A model generated the notes under the pieces. That model was given only the letters and a program-made list of their open reading frames with translations, made no database searches and was not told the DNA's origin. From contig NC_079884.1 in NCBI RefSeq assembly GCF_029227915.1, positions 4,342,001 through 4,406,000 of the forward strand: a DNA stretch of 64,000 bases. The letters run 5' to 3'. The stretch's first letter is position 1; every line of letters begins with the position of its first letter. The translations under genes were made by a program, and so were the position numbers. The DNA is from Hydractinia symbiolongicarpus (lineage: Eukaryota > Cnidaria > Hydrozoa > Anthoathecata > Hydractiniidae). Positions 22,840 through 36,291 of this stretch are shown one piece after another.

Positions 22840-25015
22840 TATTTGATGGGACGCTTAATGAAAGAGGTTTAATCGCCGGAAAACGAAAACCCGCGATTTC
22901 CCGTAAATCCCGGGCTTGGCCCGTATTGTCGAATGTATACAAAGAAAGTACCCTGTGAGTAAACTCATTTCCAGAACGATTTTTTAAATTATTTTTTCAC
23001 CACTAAAACGCATAAGACTTGTAGTTTTTAAAAATGTTTTCATTTTTGATGAGACGCTGAATAAAAGAAGTTTAATCGCCGGCAAACGAAAACCCGCGAT
23101 TTCCCGTAAATCCCGGCTTGGCCCGTACAGTCAAAAGTATACAAAGAAAGTACCCAGGGAGTAAACTCATTTCCCGAACGATTTTTTAAATTACTTTTTC
23201 ACCACTAAAACGCATGAGACTTGTAGTTTTTCAAAATGTTTTCATTTTTGATGAGACGCTGAATAAAAGAAGTTTAATCGCCGGCAAACGAAAACCTGCG
23301 ATTTCCCGTAAATCCTGGACTCTGCCCGTATAGTCAAAAGTATACAAAGAAAGTACCCAGGGAGTAAACTCATTTCCCAAACGATTTTTTAAATTATTAT
23401 TTCACCACTAAAACGCATGAGACTTGTAGTTTTCAAGAATGTTTTCATTTTTGATGAGACGCTGAATAAAAGCAGTTTAATCGCCGGCAAACGAAAACCC
23501 GCGATTTCCCGTAAATCCCGGGCTTGGCACGTATAGTCGAATGTATACAAAGAAAGTACCCTGTGCGTAAACTCATTTCCAGAACGATTTTTTAAAATAT
23601 TTTTTCACCACTAAAACGCATAAGACCTGTAGTTTTTAAAAATGTTTTCATTTTTGATGAGACGCTGAATAAAAGAAGTTTAATCGCCGGCAAACGAAAA
23701 CCCGCGATTTCCCGTAAATCCCGGCTTGGCCCGTATATTCAAAAGTATACAAAGAAAGTACCCAGGGAGTAAACTCATTTCCCGAACGATTTTTTGAATT
23801 ACTTTTTCACCACTAAAACGCATGAGACTTGTAGTTTTTAAAAATGTTTTCATTTTTGATAAGACGCTGAATGAAAGAAGTTTAATCGCCGGCAAACAAA
23901 AACCTGCGATTTCCCGTAAATCCTGGACTCGGCCCGTATAGTCAAAATTATACAAAGAAAGTACCCAGGGAGTAAACTCATTTCCCAAACGATTTTTTAA
24001 ATTATTATTTCACCACTGAAACGCATGAGACTTGTAGTTTTCAAGAATGTTTTCATTTTTGATGAGACGCTGAATAAAAGCAGTTTAATCGCTGGCAAAC
24101 GAAAACCCGCGATTTCCCGTAAATCCCGGGCTTGGCCCGTATAGTCAAAAGTATACAAAGAAAGTACCCAGGGAGTAAACTCATTTCCCGAACGATTTTT
24201 TAAATTACTTTTTCACCACTAAAACGCATGAGACTTGTAGTTTTCAAAAATGTTTTCATCTTTGATGAGACGCTGAATAAAAGCAGTTTAATCGCCGGCA
24301 AACGAAAACCTGCGATTTCCCTAAATCCCGGACTCGGCCCGTATAGTCAAAAGTATACAAAGAAAGTACCCAGGGAGTAAACTCATTTCCAGAACGATTT
24401 TTTAAATTATTTTTTCACCACTAAAACGCATAAGACTTGTAGTTTTTAAAAATGTTTTCATTTTTGATTAGACGCTGAATAAAAGAAGTTTAATCGCTGA
24501 CAAACGAAAACCAGCGATTTCCCGTATATCCCGGGCTTGGCAAGTATAGTCAAAAGTATACAAAGAAAGTACCCAGGGAGTAAACTCATTTCCCGAACGA
24601 TTTTTTATATTATTTTTTTACCACTAGACGCATGAGACTTGTAGTTTTCAAAAATATTTTCATATATGATGGGACGCTGAATAAAAGAAGTTTAATCGCC
24701 GGCAAACGAAAATCCGCAATTTCCCGTAAATCCCGGACTCGGCCAGTATAGTCAAAAGTATACAAAGAAAGTACCCAGGGAGTAAACTCATTTCCAGAAC
24801 GATTTTTTAAATTATTTTTTCACCACTAAAACGCATAAGACTTGTAGTTTTTAAAAATGTTTTCATTTTTGATGAGACGCTGAATAAAAGAAGTTTAATC
24901 GCTGGCAAACGAAAAGCCGCGATTTCCCGTATATCCCGGGCTTGGCCGGTATAGTCAAAAGTATACAAAGAAAGTACCCAGGGAGTAAACTCATTTCCCG
25001 AACGATTTTTTATAT
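22840..25015 (+). repeat. Segmental copy, arm 1 (partner near 30,331-32,305)
   Basis: The segment matches 30,331-32,305 at an offset of 7,491 bp (37 monomers) up to about 23,080 and 7,289 bp (36 monomers) from about 23,290. Shared rare markers are CCGTATTGTCGAATG, CACCACTGAAACG, TTCATCTTTGATG and GGCAAGTATAGTC. The later arm lacks one whole monomer, and beyond 25,015 a further dimer. Confidence 0.75.
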
Positions 25016-26379
25016 TATTTTTTTACCACTAGACGCATGAGACTTGTAGTTTTCAAAAATATTTTCATATATGATGGGACGCTGAATAAAAGAAGTTTAA
25101 TTGCCGGCAAACGAAAATCCGCAATTTCCCGTAAATCCCGGACTCGGCCCGTATAGTCAAAAGTATACAAAGAAAGTACCCAGGGAGTAAACTCATTTCC
25201 AGAACGATTTTTTAAATTATTTTTTCACCACTAAAACGCATAAGACTTGTAGTTTTTAAAAATGTTTTCATTTTTGATGAGACGCTGAATAAAAGAAGTT
25301 TAATCGCTGGCAAACGAAAAGCCGCGATTTCCCGTATATCCCGGGCTTGGCCGGTATAGTCAAAAGTATACAAAGAAAGTACCCAGGGAGTAAACTCATT
25401 TCCCGAACGATTTTTTATATTATTTTTTTACCACTAAACGCATGAGACTTGTAGTTTTCAAAAATATTTTCATATTTGATGGGACGCTGAATAAAAGCAG
25501 TTTAATCGCCGGCAAACGAAAACCTGCGATTTCCCTAAATCCCGGACTCGGCCCGTATAGTCAAAAGTATACAAAGAAAGTACCCAGGGAGTAAACTCAT
25601 TTCCAGAACGATTTTTTAAATTATTTTTTCACCACTAAAACGCATAAGACTTGTAGTTTTTAAAAATGTTTTCATTTTTGATGAGACGCTGAATAAAAGA
25701 AGTTTAATCGCTGGCAAACGAAAACCCGCGATTTCCCGTATATCCCGGGCTTGGCCCGTATAGTCAAAAGTATACAAAGAAAGTACCCAGGGAGTAAACT
25801 CATTTCCCGAACGATTTTTTATATTATTTTTTTACCACTAGACGCATGAGACTTGTAGTTTTCAAAAATATTTTCATATATGATGGGACGCTGAATAAAA
25901 GAAGTTTAATCGCCGGCAAACGAAAATCCGCGATTTCCCGTAAATCCCGGACTCGGCCCGTATAGTCAAAAGTATACAAAGAAAGTACCCAGGCAGTAAA
26001 CTCATTTCCAGAACGATATTTTAAATTATTTTTTCACCACTAAAACGCATAAGACTTGCAGTTTTTAAAAATGTTTTCATTTTTGATGAGACGCTAAATA
26101 AAAGAAGTTTAATCGCTGGCAAACGAAAAGCCGCGATTTCCCGTATATCCCGGGCTTGGCCGGTATAGTCAAAAGTATACAAAGAAAGTACCCAGGGAGT
26201 AAACTCATTTCCCGAACGATTTTTTATATTATTTTTTTACCACTAAACGCATGAGACTTGTAGTTTTCAAAAATATTTTCATATTTGATGGGACGCTGAA
26301 TAAAAGAAGTTTAATCGCCGGCAAACGAAAATCCGCGATTTCCCGTAAATCCCGGACTCGGCCCGTATAGTCAAAAGTA

Positions 26380-29300
26380 TACAAAAAAGTACCCAGGGAG
26401 TATACTCATTTCCAGAACGATTTTTTAAATTATTTTTTCACCACTAAAACGCATAAGACTTATAGTTTTTAAAAATGTTTTCATTTTTGATGACACGCTG
26501 AATAAAAGAAGTTTATTCGCTGGCAAACGAAAAGCCGCGATTTCCCGTATATCCCGGGCTTGGCCGGTATAGTCAAAAGTATACAAAGAAAGTACCCAGG
26601 GAGTAAACTCATTTCCCGAACGATTTTTTATATTTTTTTTTTACCACTAAACGCATGAGACTTGTAGTTTTCAAAAATATTTTCATATTTGATGGGACGC
26701 TGAATAAAAGAAGTTTAATCGCCGGCAAACGAAAATCCGCGATTTCCCGTAAATCCCGGACTCGGCCCGTATAGTCAAAAGTATACAAAGAAAGTACCCT
26801 GTGAGTAAACTCATTTCCCGAACGATTTTTTGAATTATTTTTTCACCACTAAAACGCATAAGACCTGTAGTTTTTAAAAATGTTTTCATTTTTGATGAGA
26901 CGCTGAATAAAAGAAGTTTAATCGCCGGCAAACGAAAACCCGCGATTTCCCGTAAATACCGGCTTGGCCCGTATATTCAAAAGTATACAAAGAAAGTACC
27001 CAGGGAGTAAACTCATTTCCCGAACGATTTTTTAAATTACTTTTTCACCACTAAAACGCATGAGACTTGTAGTTTTTAAAAATGTTTTCATTTTTGATAA
27101 GACGCTGAATAAAAGAAGTTTAATCGCCGGCAAACGAAAACCTGCGATTTCCCGTAAATCCTGGACTCGGCCCGTATAGTCAAAAGTATACAAAGAAAGT
27201 ACCCAGGGAGTAAACTCATTTCCCGAACGATTTTTTAAATTACTTTTTCACCACTAAAACGCATGAGACTTGTAGTTTTTAAAAATGTTTTCATTTTTGA
27301 TAAGACGCTGAATAAAAGAAGTTTAATCGCCGGCAAACGAAAACCTGCGATTTCCCGTAAATCCTGGACTCGGCCCGTATAGTCAAAAGTATACAAAGAA
27401 AGTACCCAGGGAGTAAACTCATTTCCCGAACGATTTTTTAAATTATTTTTCACCACTAAAACGGATGAGACTTGTAGTTTTTAAAAATGTTTTCATTTTT
27501 GATGAGACGCTTAATGAAAGAGGTTTAATCGCCGGCAAACGAAATCCCGCGTTTTCCCGTAAATCTGGGGCTTGGCCCGTATAGTCGAATGTATACAAAG
27601 AAAGTACCCAGGGAGTAAACTCATTTCCCGAACGATTTTTTAAATTTTTTTTTCACCACTAAAACGCATGAGACTTGTAGTTTTCAAAAATGTTTTCATT
27701 TTTGATGAGACGCTTAATAAAAGAGGTTTAATCGCCGGAAAACGAAATCCCGCGTTTTCCCGTAAATCTGGGGCTTGGCCCGTATAGTCGAATGTATACA
27801 AAGAAAGTACCCAGGGAGTAAACTCATTTCCCGAACGATTTTTTAAATTTTTTTTTCACCACTAAAACGCATGAGAATTGTAGTTTTCAAAAATATTTTC
27901 ATTTTTGATGAGACGCTTAATAAAAGAGGTTTAATCGCCGGAAAACGAAAACCCGCGATTTCCCGTAAATCCCGGGCTTGGCCCGTATAGTCGAATGTAT
28001 ACAACGAAAGTACCCTGTGAGTAAACTCATTTCCAGAACGATTTTTTAAATTGTTATTTCACCACTAAAACGCATGAGACTTGTAGTTTTCAAAAATGTT
28101 TTCATTTTTGATTAGACGTTGAATAAAAGCAGTTTAATCGCCGGCAAACGAAAACCTGCGATTTCCCTAAATCCCGGACTCGGCCCGTATAGTCAAAAGT
28201 ATACAAAGAAAGTACCCAGGGAGTAAACTCATTTCCAGAACGATTTTTTAAATTATTTTTTCACCACTAAAACGCATAAGACTTGTAGTTTTTAAAAATG
28301 TTTTCATTTTTGATGAGACGCTGAATAAAAGAAGTTTAATCGCCGGCAAACGAAAACCCGCGATTTCCCGTATATCCCAGGCTTGGCCTGTATAGTCAAA
28401 AGTATACAAATAAAGTACCCAGGGAGTAAACTCATTTCCCGAACGATTTTTTATATTATTTTTTTACCACTAAACGCATGAGACTTGTAGTTTTCAAAAA
28501 TATTTTCATATTTGATGGGACGCTGAATAAAAGAAGTTTAATCGCCGGTAAACGAAAATCCGCGATTTCCCGTAAATCCCGGACTCGGCCCGTATAGTCA
28601 AAAGTATACAAAGAAAGTACCCAGGGAGTAAACTCATTTCCAGAACGATTTTTTAAATTATTTTTTCACCACTAAAACGCATAAGACTTGTAGTTTTTAA
28701 AAATGTTTTCATTTTTGATGAGACGCTGAATAAAAGAAGTTTATTCGCTGGCAAACGAAAAGCCGCGATTTCCCGTATATCCCGGGCTTGGCCGGTATAG
28801 TCAAAAGTATACAAAGAAAGTACCCAGGGAGTAAACTCATTTCCCGAACGATTTTTTATATTTTTTTTTACCACTAAACGCATGAGACTTGTAGTTTTCA
28901 AAAATATTTTCATATTTGATGGGACGCTGAATAAAAGAAGTTTAATCGCCGGCAAACGAAAATCCGCGATTTCCCGTAAATCCCGGACTCGGCCCGTATA
29001 GTCAAAAGTATACAAAGAAAGTACCCAGGGAGTAAACTCATTTCCAGAACGATTTTTTAAATTATTTTTTCACCACTAAAACGCATAAGACTTGTAGTTT
29101 TTAAAAATGTTTTCATTTTTGATGAGACGCTGAATAAAAGAAGTTTATTCGCTGGCAAACGAAAAGCCGCGATTTCCCGTATATCCCGGGCTTGGCCGGT
29201 ATAGTCAAAAGTATACAAAGAAAGTACCCAGGGAGTAAACTCATTTCCCGAACGATTTTTTATATTTTTTTTTTACCACTAAACGCATGAGACTTGTAGT

Positions 29301-29610
29301 TTTCAAAAATATTTTCATATTTGATGGGACGCTGAATAAAAGAAGTTTAATAGCCGGCAAACGAAAATCCGCGATTTCCCGTAAATCCCGGACTCGGCCC
29401 GTATAGTCAAAAGTATACAAAGAAAGTACCCTGTGAGTAAACTCATTTCCCGAACGATTTTTTGAATTATTTTTTCACCACTAAAACGCATAAGACCTGT
29501 AGTTTTTAAAAATGTTTTCATTTTTGATGAGACGCTGAATAAAAGAAGTTTAATCGCCGGCAAACGAAAACCCGCGATTTCCCGTAAATACCGGCTTGGC
29601 CCGTATATTC
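26380..29610 (+). repeat. Long-range segmental copy, arm 1 (partner near 42,360-45,390)
   Basis: Offsets are 15,982 bp (79 monomers) before about 27,030 and 15,781 bp (78 monomers) after about 27,440. Shared rare markers are CACTAAAACGGATGAG, GTAAATCTGGGGCTTGG, TTTGATTAGACG, ACAAATAAAGTACCC and GTAAATACCGGCTTGG. The difference is one extra monomer in this arm: 27,026-27,228 and 27,229-27,431 are back-to-back near-identical copies where the partner has one. Confidence 0.75.
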
Positions 29611-30330
29611 AAAAGTATACAAAGAAAGTACCCAGGGAGTAAACTCATTTCCCGAACGATTTTTTAAATTACTTTTTTACCACTAAAACGCATGAGACTT
29701 GTAGTTTTTAAAAATGTTTTCATTTTTGATAAGACGCTGAATAAATGAAGTTTAATCGCCGGCAAACGAAAACCTGCGATTTCCCGTAAATCCTGGACTC
29801 GGCCCGTATAGTCAAAATTATACAAAGAAAGTACCCAGGGAGTAAACTCATTTCCCAAACGATTTTTTAAATTATTATTTCACCACTGAAACGCATGAGA
29901 CTTGTAGTTTTCAAGAATGTTTTCATTTTTGATGAGACGCTGAATAAAAGCAGTTTAATCGCTGGCAAACGAAAACCCGCGATTTCCCGTAAATCCGGGG
30001 CTTGGCCCGTATAGTCAAAAGTATACAAAGAAAGTACCCAGGGAGTAAACTCATTTCCCGAACGATTTTTTAAATTACTTTTTCACCACTAAAACGCATG
30101 AGACTTGTAGTTTTCAAAAATGTTTTCATCTTTGATGAGACGCTGAATAAAAGCAGTTTAATCGCCGGCAAACGAAAACCTGCGATTTCCCTAAATCCCG
30201 GACTCGGCCCGTATAGTCAAAAGTATACAAAGAAAGTACCCAGGGAGTAAACTCATTTCCAGAACGATTTTTTAAATTATTTTTTCACCACTAAAACGCA
30301 TGAGACTTGTAGTTTTCAAAAATATTTTCA

Positions 30331-32305
30331 TATTTGATGGGACGCTTAATGAAAGAGGTTTAATCGCCGGAAAACGAAAACCCGCGATTTCCCGTAAATC
30401 CCGGGCTTGGCCCGTATTGTCGAATGTATACAAAGAAAGTACCCTGTGAGTAAACTCATTTCCAGAACGATTTTTTAAATTATTTTTTCACCACTAAAAC
30501 GCATAAGACTTGTAGTTTTTAAAAATGTTTTCATTTTTGATGAGACGCTGAATAAAAGAAGTTTAATCGCCGGCAAACGAAAACCTGCGATTTCCCGTAA
30601 ATCCTGGACTCTGCCCGTATAGTCAAAAGTTTACAAAGAAAGTACCCAGGGAGTAAACTCATTTCCCAAACGATTTTTTAAATTATTATTTCACCAATAA
30701 AACGCATGAGACTTGTAGTTTTCAAGAATGTTTTCATTTTTGATGAGACGCTGAATAAAAGCAGTTTAATCGCCGGCAAACGAAAACCCGCGATTTCCCG
30801 TAAATCCCGGGCTTGGCACGTATAGTCGAATGTATACAAAGAAAGTACCCTGTGCGTAAACTCATTTCCAGAACGATTTTTTAAAATATTTTTTCACCAC
30901 TAAAACGCATAAGACCTGTAGTTTTTAAAAATGTTTTCATTTTTGATGAGACGCTGAATAAAAGAAGTTTAATCGCCGGCAAACGAAAACCCGCGATTTC
31001 CCGTAAATCCCGGCTTGGCCCGTATATTCAAAAGTATACAAAGAAAGTACCCAGGGAGTAAACTCATTTCCCGAACGATTTTTTGAATTACTTTTTCACC
31101 ACTAAAACGCATGAGACTTGTAGTTTTTAAAAATGTTTTCATTTTTGATAAGACGCTGAATGAAAGAAGTTTAATCGCCGGCAAACGAAAACCTGCGATT
31201 TCCCGTAAATCCTGGACTCGGCCCGTATAGTCAAAATTATACAAAGAAAGTACCCAGGGAGTAAACTCATTTCCCAAACGATTTTTTAAATTATTATTTC
31301 ACCACTGAAACGCATGAGACTTGTAGTTTTCAAGAATGTTTTCATTTTTGATGAGACGCTGAAGAAAAGCAGTTTAATCGCTGGCAAACGAAAACCCGCG
31401 ATTTCCCGTAAATCCCGGGCTTGGCCCGTATAGTCAAAAGTATACAAAGAAAGTACCCAGGGAGTAAACTCATTTCCCGAACGATTTTTTAAATTACTTT
31501 TTCACCACTAAAACGCATGAGACTTGTAGTTTTCAAAAATGTTTTCATCTTTGATGAGACGCTGAATAAAAGCAGTTTAATCGCCGGCAAACCAAAACCT
31601 GCGATTTCCCTAAATCCCGGACTCGGCCCGTATAGTCAAAAGTATACAAAGAAAGTACCCAGGGAGTAAACTCATTTCCAGAACGATTTTTTAAATTATT
31701 TTTTCACCACTAAAACGCATAAGACTTGTAGTTTTTAAAAATGTTTTCATTTTTGATGAGACGCTGAATAAAAGAAGTTTAATCGCTGACAAACGAAAAC
31801 CCGCGATTTCCCGTATATCCCGGGCTTGGCAAGTATAGTCAAAAGTATACAAAGAAAGTACCCAGGGAGTAAACTCATTTCCCGAACGATTTTTTATATT
31901 ATTTTTTTACCACTAGACGCATGAGACTTGTAGTTTTCAAAAATATTTTCATATATGATGGGACGCTGAATAAAAGAAGTTTAATCGCCGGCAAACGAAA
32001 ATCCGCAATTTCCCGTAAATCCCGGACTCGGCCCGTATAGTCAAAAGTATACAAAGAAAGTACCCAGGGAGTAAACTCATTTCCAGAACGATTTTTTAAA
32101 TTATTTTTTCACCACTAAAACGCATAAGACTTGTAGTTTTTAAAAATGTTTTCATTTTTGATGAGACGCTGAATAAAAGAAGTTTAATCGCTGGCAAACG
32201 AAAAGCCGCGATTTCCCGTATATCCCGGGCTTGGCCGGTATAGTCAAAAGTATACAAAGAAAGTACCCAGGGAGTAAACTCATTTCCCGAACGATTTTTT
32301 ATATT
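30331..32305 (+). repeat. Segmental copy, arm 2 (partner near 22,840-25,015)
   Basis: Same order of diagnostic monomers as arm 1, minus the copy that lies at about 23,080-23,290 there. After 32,305 the match continues at an offset of about 6,884 bp (34 monomers), so a dimer present near 25.0-25.4 kb is missing here. CACCACTGAAACG also occurs at 29,881, showing a third related segment. Confidence 0.7.
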
Positions 32306-33785
32306 ATTTTTTTACCACTAAACGCATGAGACTTGTAGTTTTCAAAAATATTTTCATATTTGATGGGACGCTGAATAAAAGCAGTTTAATCGCCGGCAAA
32401 CGAAAACCTGCGATTTCCCTAAATCCCGGACTCGGCCCGTATAGTCAAAAGTATACAAAGAAAGTACCCAGGGAGTAAACTCATTTCCAGAACGATTTTT
32501 TAAATTATTTTTTCACCACTAAAACGCATAAGACTTGTAGTTTTTAAAAATGTTTTCATTTTTGATGAGACGCTGAATAAAAGAAGTTTAATTGCTGACA
32601 AACGAAAACCCGCGATTTCCCGTATATCCCGGGCTTGGCAAGTATAGTCAAAAGTATACAAAGAAAGTACCCAGGGAGTAAATCATTTCCCGAACGATTT
32701 TTTATATTATTTTTTTACCACTAGACGCATGAGACTTGTAGTTTTCAAAAATATTTTCATATATGATGGGACGCTGAATAAAAGAAGTTTAATCGCCGGC
32801 AAACGAAAATCCGCAATTGCCCGTAAATCCCGGACTCGGCCCGTATAGTCAAAAGTATACAAAGAAAGTACCCAGGGAGTAAACTCATTTCCAAAACGAT
32901 TTTTTAAATTATTTTTTCACCACTAAAACGCATAAGACTTGTAGTTTTTAAAAATGTTTTCATTTTTGATGAGACGCTGAATAAAAGAAGTTTAATCGCT
33001 GGCAAACGAAAAGCCGCGATTTCCCGTATATCCCGGGCTTGGCCGGTATAGTCAAAAGTATACAAAGAAAGTACCCAGGGAGTAAACTCATTTCCCGAAC
33101 GATTTTTTATATTATTTTTTTACCACTAAACGCATGAGACTTGTAGTTTTCAAAAATATTTTCATATTTGATGGGACGCTGAATAAAAGCAGTTTAATCG
33201 CCGGCAAACGAAAACCTGCGATTTCCCTAAATCCCGGACTCGGCCCGTATAGTCAAAAGTATACAAAGAAAGTACCCAGGGAGTAAACTCATTTCCAGAA
33301 CGTTTTTTTAAATTATTTTTTCAACACTAAAACGCATAAGACTTGTAGTTTTTAAAAATGTTTTCATTTTTGATGAGACGCTGAATAAAAGAAGTTTAAT
33401 CGCTGGCAAACGAAAACCCGCGATTTCCCGTATATCCCGGGCTTGGCCCGTATAGTCAAAAGTATACAAAGAAAGTACCCAGGGAGTAAACTCATTTCCC
33501 GAACGATTTTTTATATTATTTTTTTACCACTAGACGCATGAGACTTGTAGTTTTCAAAAATATTTTCATATATGATGGGACGCTGAATAAAAGAAGTTTA
33601 ATCGACGGCAAACGAAAATCCGCGATTTCCCGTAAATCCCGGACTCGGCCCGTATAGTCAAAAGTATACAAAGAAAGTACCCAGGGAGTAAACTCATTTC
33701 CAGAACGATATTTTAAATTATTTTTTCACCACTAAAACGCATAAGACTTGTAGTTTTTAAAAATGTTTTCATTTTTGATGAGACG
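31440..33785 (+). repeat. Segmental copy, arm 1 (24-monomer offset; partner 36,292-38,637)
   Basis: Three markers have the same 4,852-bp offset: TTCATCTTTGATG (31,545 and 36,397), GGCAAGTATAGTC (near 31,829 and 36,681), and the 2-bp deletion GGAGTAAATCATTT (near 32,675 and 37,527). The arms part where GCTAAATAAAAG in this one becomes GCTGAATAAAAG in the other. Confidence 0.75.
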
Positions 33786-35608
33786 CTAAATAAAAGAAGT
33801 TTAATCGCTGGCAAACGAAAAGCCGCGATTTCCCGTATATCCCGGGCTTGGCCGGTATAGTCAAAAGTATACAAAGAAAGTACCCAGGGAGTAAACTCAT
33901 TTCCCGAACGATTTTTTATATTATTTTTTTACCACTAAACGCATGAGACTTGTAGTTTTCAAAAATATTTTCATATTTGATGGGACGCTGAATAAAAGAA
34001 GTTTAATCGCCGGCAAACGAAAATCCGCGATTTCCCGTAAATCCCGCACTCGGCCCGTATAGTCAAAAGTATACAAAAAAGTACCCAGGGAGTAAACTCA
34101 TTTCCAGAACGATTTTTTAAATTATTTTTTCACCACTAAAACGCATAAGACTTGTAGTTTTTAAAAATGTTTTCATTTTTGATGACACGCTGAATAAAAG
34201 AAGTTTATTCGCTGGCAAACGAAAAGCCGCGATTTCCCGTATATCCCGGGCTTGGCCGGTATAGTCAATAGTATACAAAGAAAGTACCCAGGGAGTAAAC
34301 TCATTTCCCGAACGATTTTTTATATTTTTTTTTTACCACTAAACGCATGAGACTTGTAGTTTTCAAAAATATTTTCATATTTGATGGGACGCTGAATAAA
34401 AGCAGTTTAATCGCCGGCAAACGAAAACCTGCGATTTCCCTAAATCCCGGACTCGGCCCGTATAGTCAAAAGTATACAAAGAAAGTACCCAGGGAGTAAA
34501 CTCATTTCCAGAACGTTTTTTTAAATTATTTTTTCAACACTAAAACGCATAAGACTTGTAGTTTTTAAAAATGTTTTCATTTTTGATGAGACGCTGAATA
34601 AAAGAAGTTTAATCGCTGGCAAACGAAAACCCACGATTTCCCGTATATCCCGGGCTTGGCCCGTATAGTCAAAAGTATACAAAGAAAGTACCCAGGGAGT
34701 AAACTCATTTCCCGAACGATTTTTTATATTATTTTTTTACCACTAGACGCATGAGACTTGTAGTTTTCAAAAATATTTTCATATATGATGGGACGCTGAA
34801 TAAAAGAAGTTTAATCGCCGGCAAACGAAAATCCGCGATTTCCCGTAAATCCCGGACTCGGCCCGTATAGTCAAAAGTATACAAAGAAAGTACCCAGGGA
34901 GTAAACTCATTTCCAGAACGATATTTTAAATTATTTTTTCACCACTAAAACGCATAAGACTTGTAGTTTTTAAAAATGTTTTCATTTTTGATGAGACGCT
35001 AAATAAAAGAAGTTTAATCGCTGGCAAACGAAAAGCCGCGATTTCCCGTATATCCCGGGCTTGGCCGGTATAGTCAAAAGTATACAAAGAAAGTACCCAG
35101 GGAGTAAACTCATTTCCCGAACGATTTTTTATATTATTTTTTTACCACTAAACGCATGAGACTTGTAGTTTTCAAAAATATTTTCATATTTGATGGGACG
35201 CTGAATAAAAGAAGTTTAATCGCCGGCAAACGAAAATCCGCGATTTCCCGTAAATCCCGGACTCGGCCCGTATAGTCAAAAGTATACAAAAAAGTACCCA
35301 GGGAGTAAACTCATTTCCAGAACGATTTTTTAAATTATTTTTTCACCACTAAAACGCATAAGACTTGTAGTTTTTAAAAATGTTTTCATTTTTGATGACA
35401 CGCTGAATAAAAGAAGTTTATTCGCTGGCAAACGAAAAGCCACGATTTCCCGTATATCCCGGGCTTGGCCGGTATAGTCAATAGTATACAAAGAAAGTAC
35501 CCAGGGAGTAAACTCATTTCCCGAACGATTTTTTATATTTTCTTTTTACCACTAAACGCATGAGACTTGTAGTTTTCAAAAATATTTTCATATTTGATGG
35601 GACGCTGA
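33125..35608 (+). repeat. Tandem 6-monomer duplication (1,213 bp)
   Basis: GAACGTTTTTTTAAATT followed by TTTTCAACAC at about 33,298 recurs at about 34,511, and the joint ATAGTCAATAG at 34,261 recurs at 35,474 (then again at 35,878 by dimer duplication). Three A/B dimers make one unit. Confidence 0.7.
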
Positions 35609-36291
35609 ATAAAAGAAGTTTAATCGCCGGCAAACGAAAATCCGCGATTTCCCGTAAATCCCGGACTCGGCCCGTATAGTCAAAAGTATACAAAAAAGTA
35701 CCCAGGGAGTAAACTCATTTCCAGAACGATTTTTTAAATTATTTTTTCACCACTAAAACGCATAAGACTTGTAGTTTTTAAAAATGTTTTCATTTTTGAT
35801 GACACGCTGAATAAAAGAAGTTTATTCGCTGGCAAACGAAAAGCCGCGATTTCCTGTATATCCCGGGCTTGGCCGGTATAGTCAATAGTATACAAAGAAA
35901 GTACCCAGGGAGTAAACTCATTTCCCGAACGATTTTTTATATTTTTTTTTTACCACTAAACGCATGAGACTTGTAGTTTTCAAAAATATTTTCATATTTG
36001 ATGGGACGCTGAATAAAAGAAGTTTAATCGCCGGCAAACGAAAATCCGCGATTTCCCGTAAATCCCGGACTCGGCCCGTATAGTCAAAAGTATACAAAGA
36101 AAGTACCCTGTGAGTAAACTCATTTCCCGAACGATTTTTTGAATTATTTTTTCACCACTAAAACGCATAAGACCTGTAGTTTTTAAAAATGTTTTCATTT
36201 TTGATGAGACGCTGAATAAAAGAAGTTTAATCGCCGGCAAACGAAAACCCGCGATTTCCCGTAAATACCGGCTTGGCCCGTATATTCAAAA

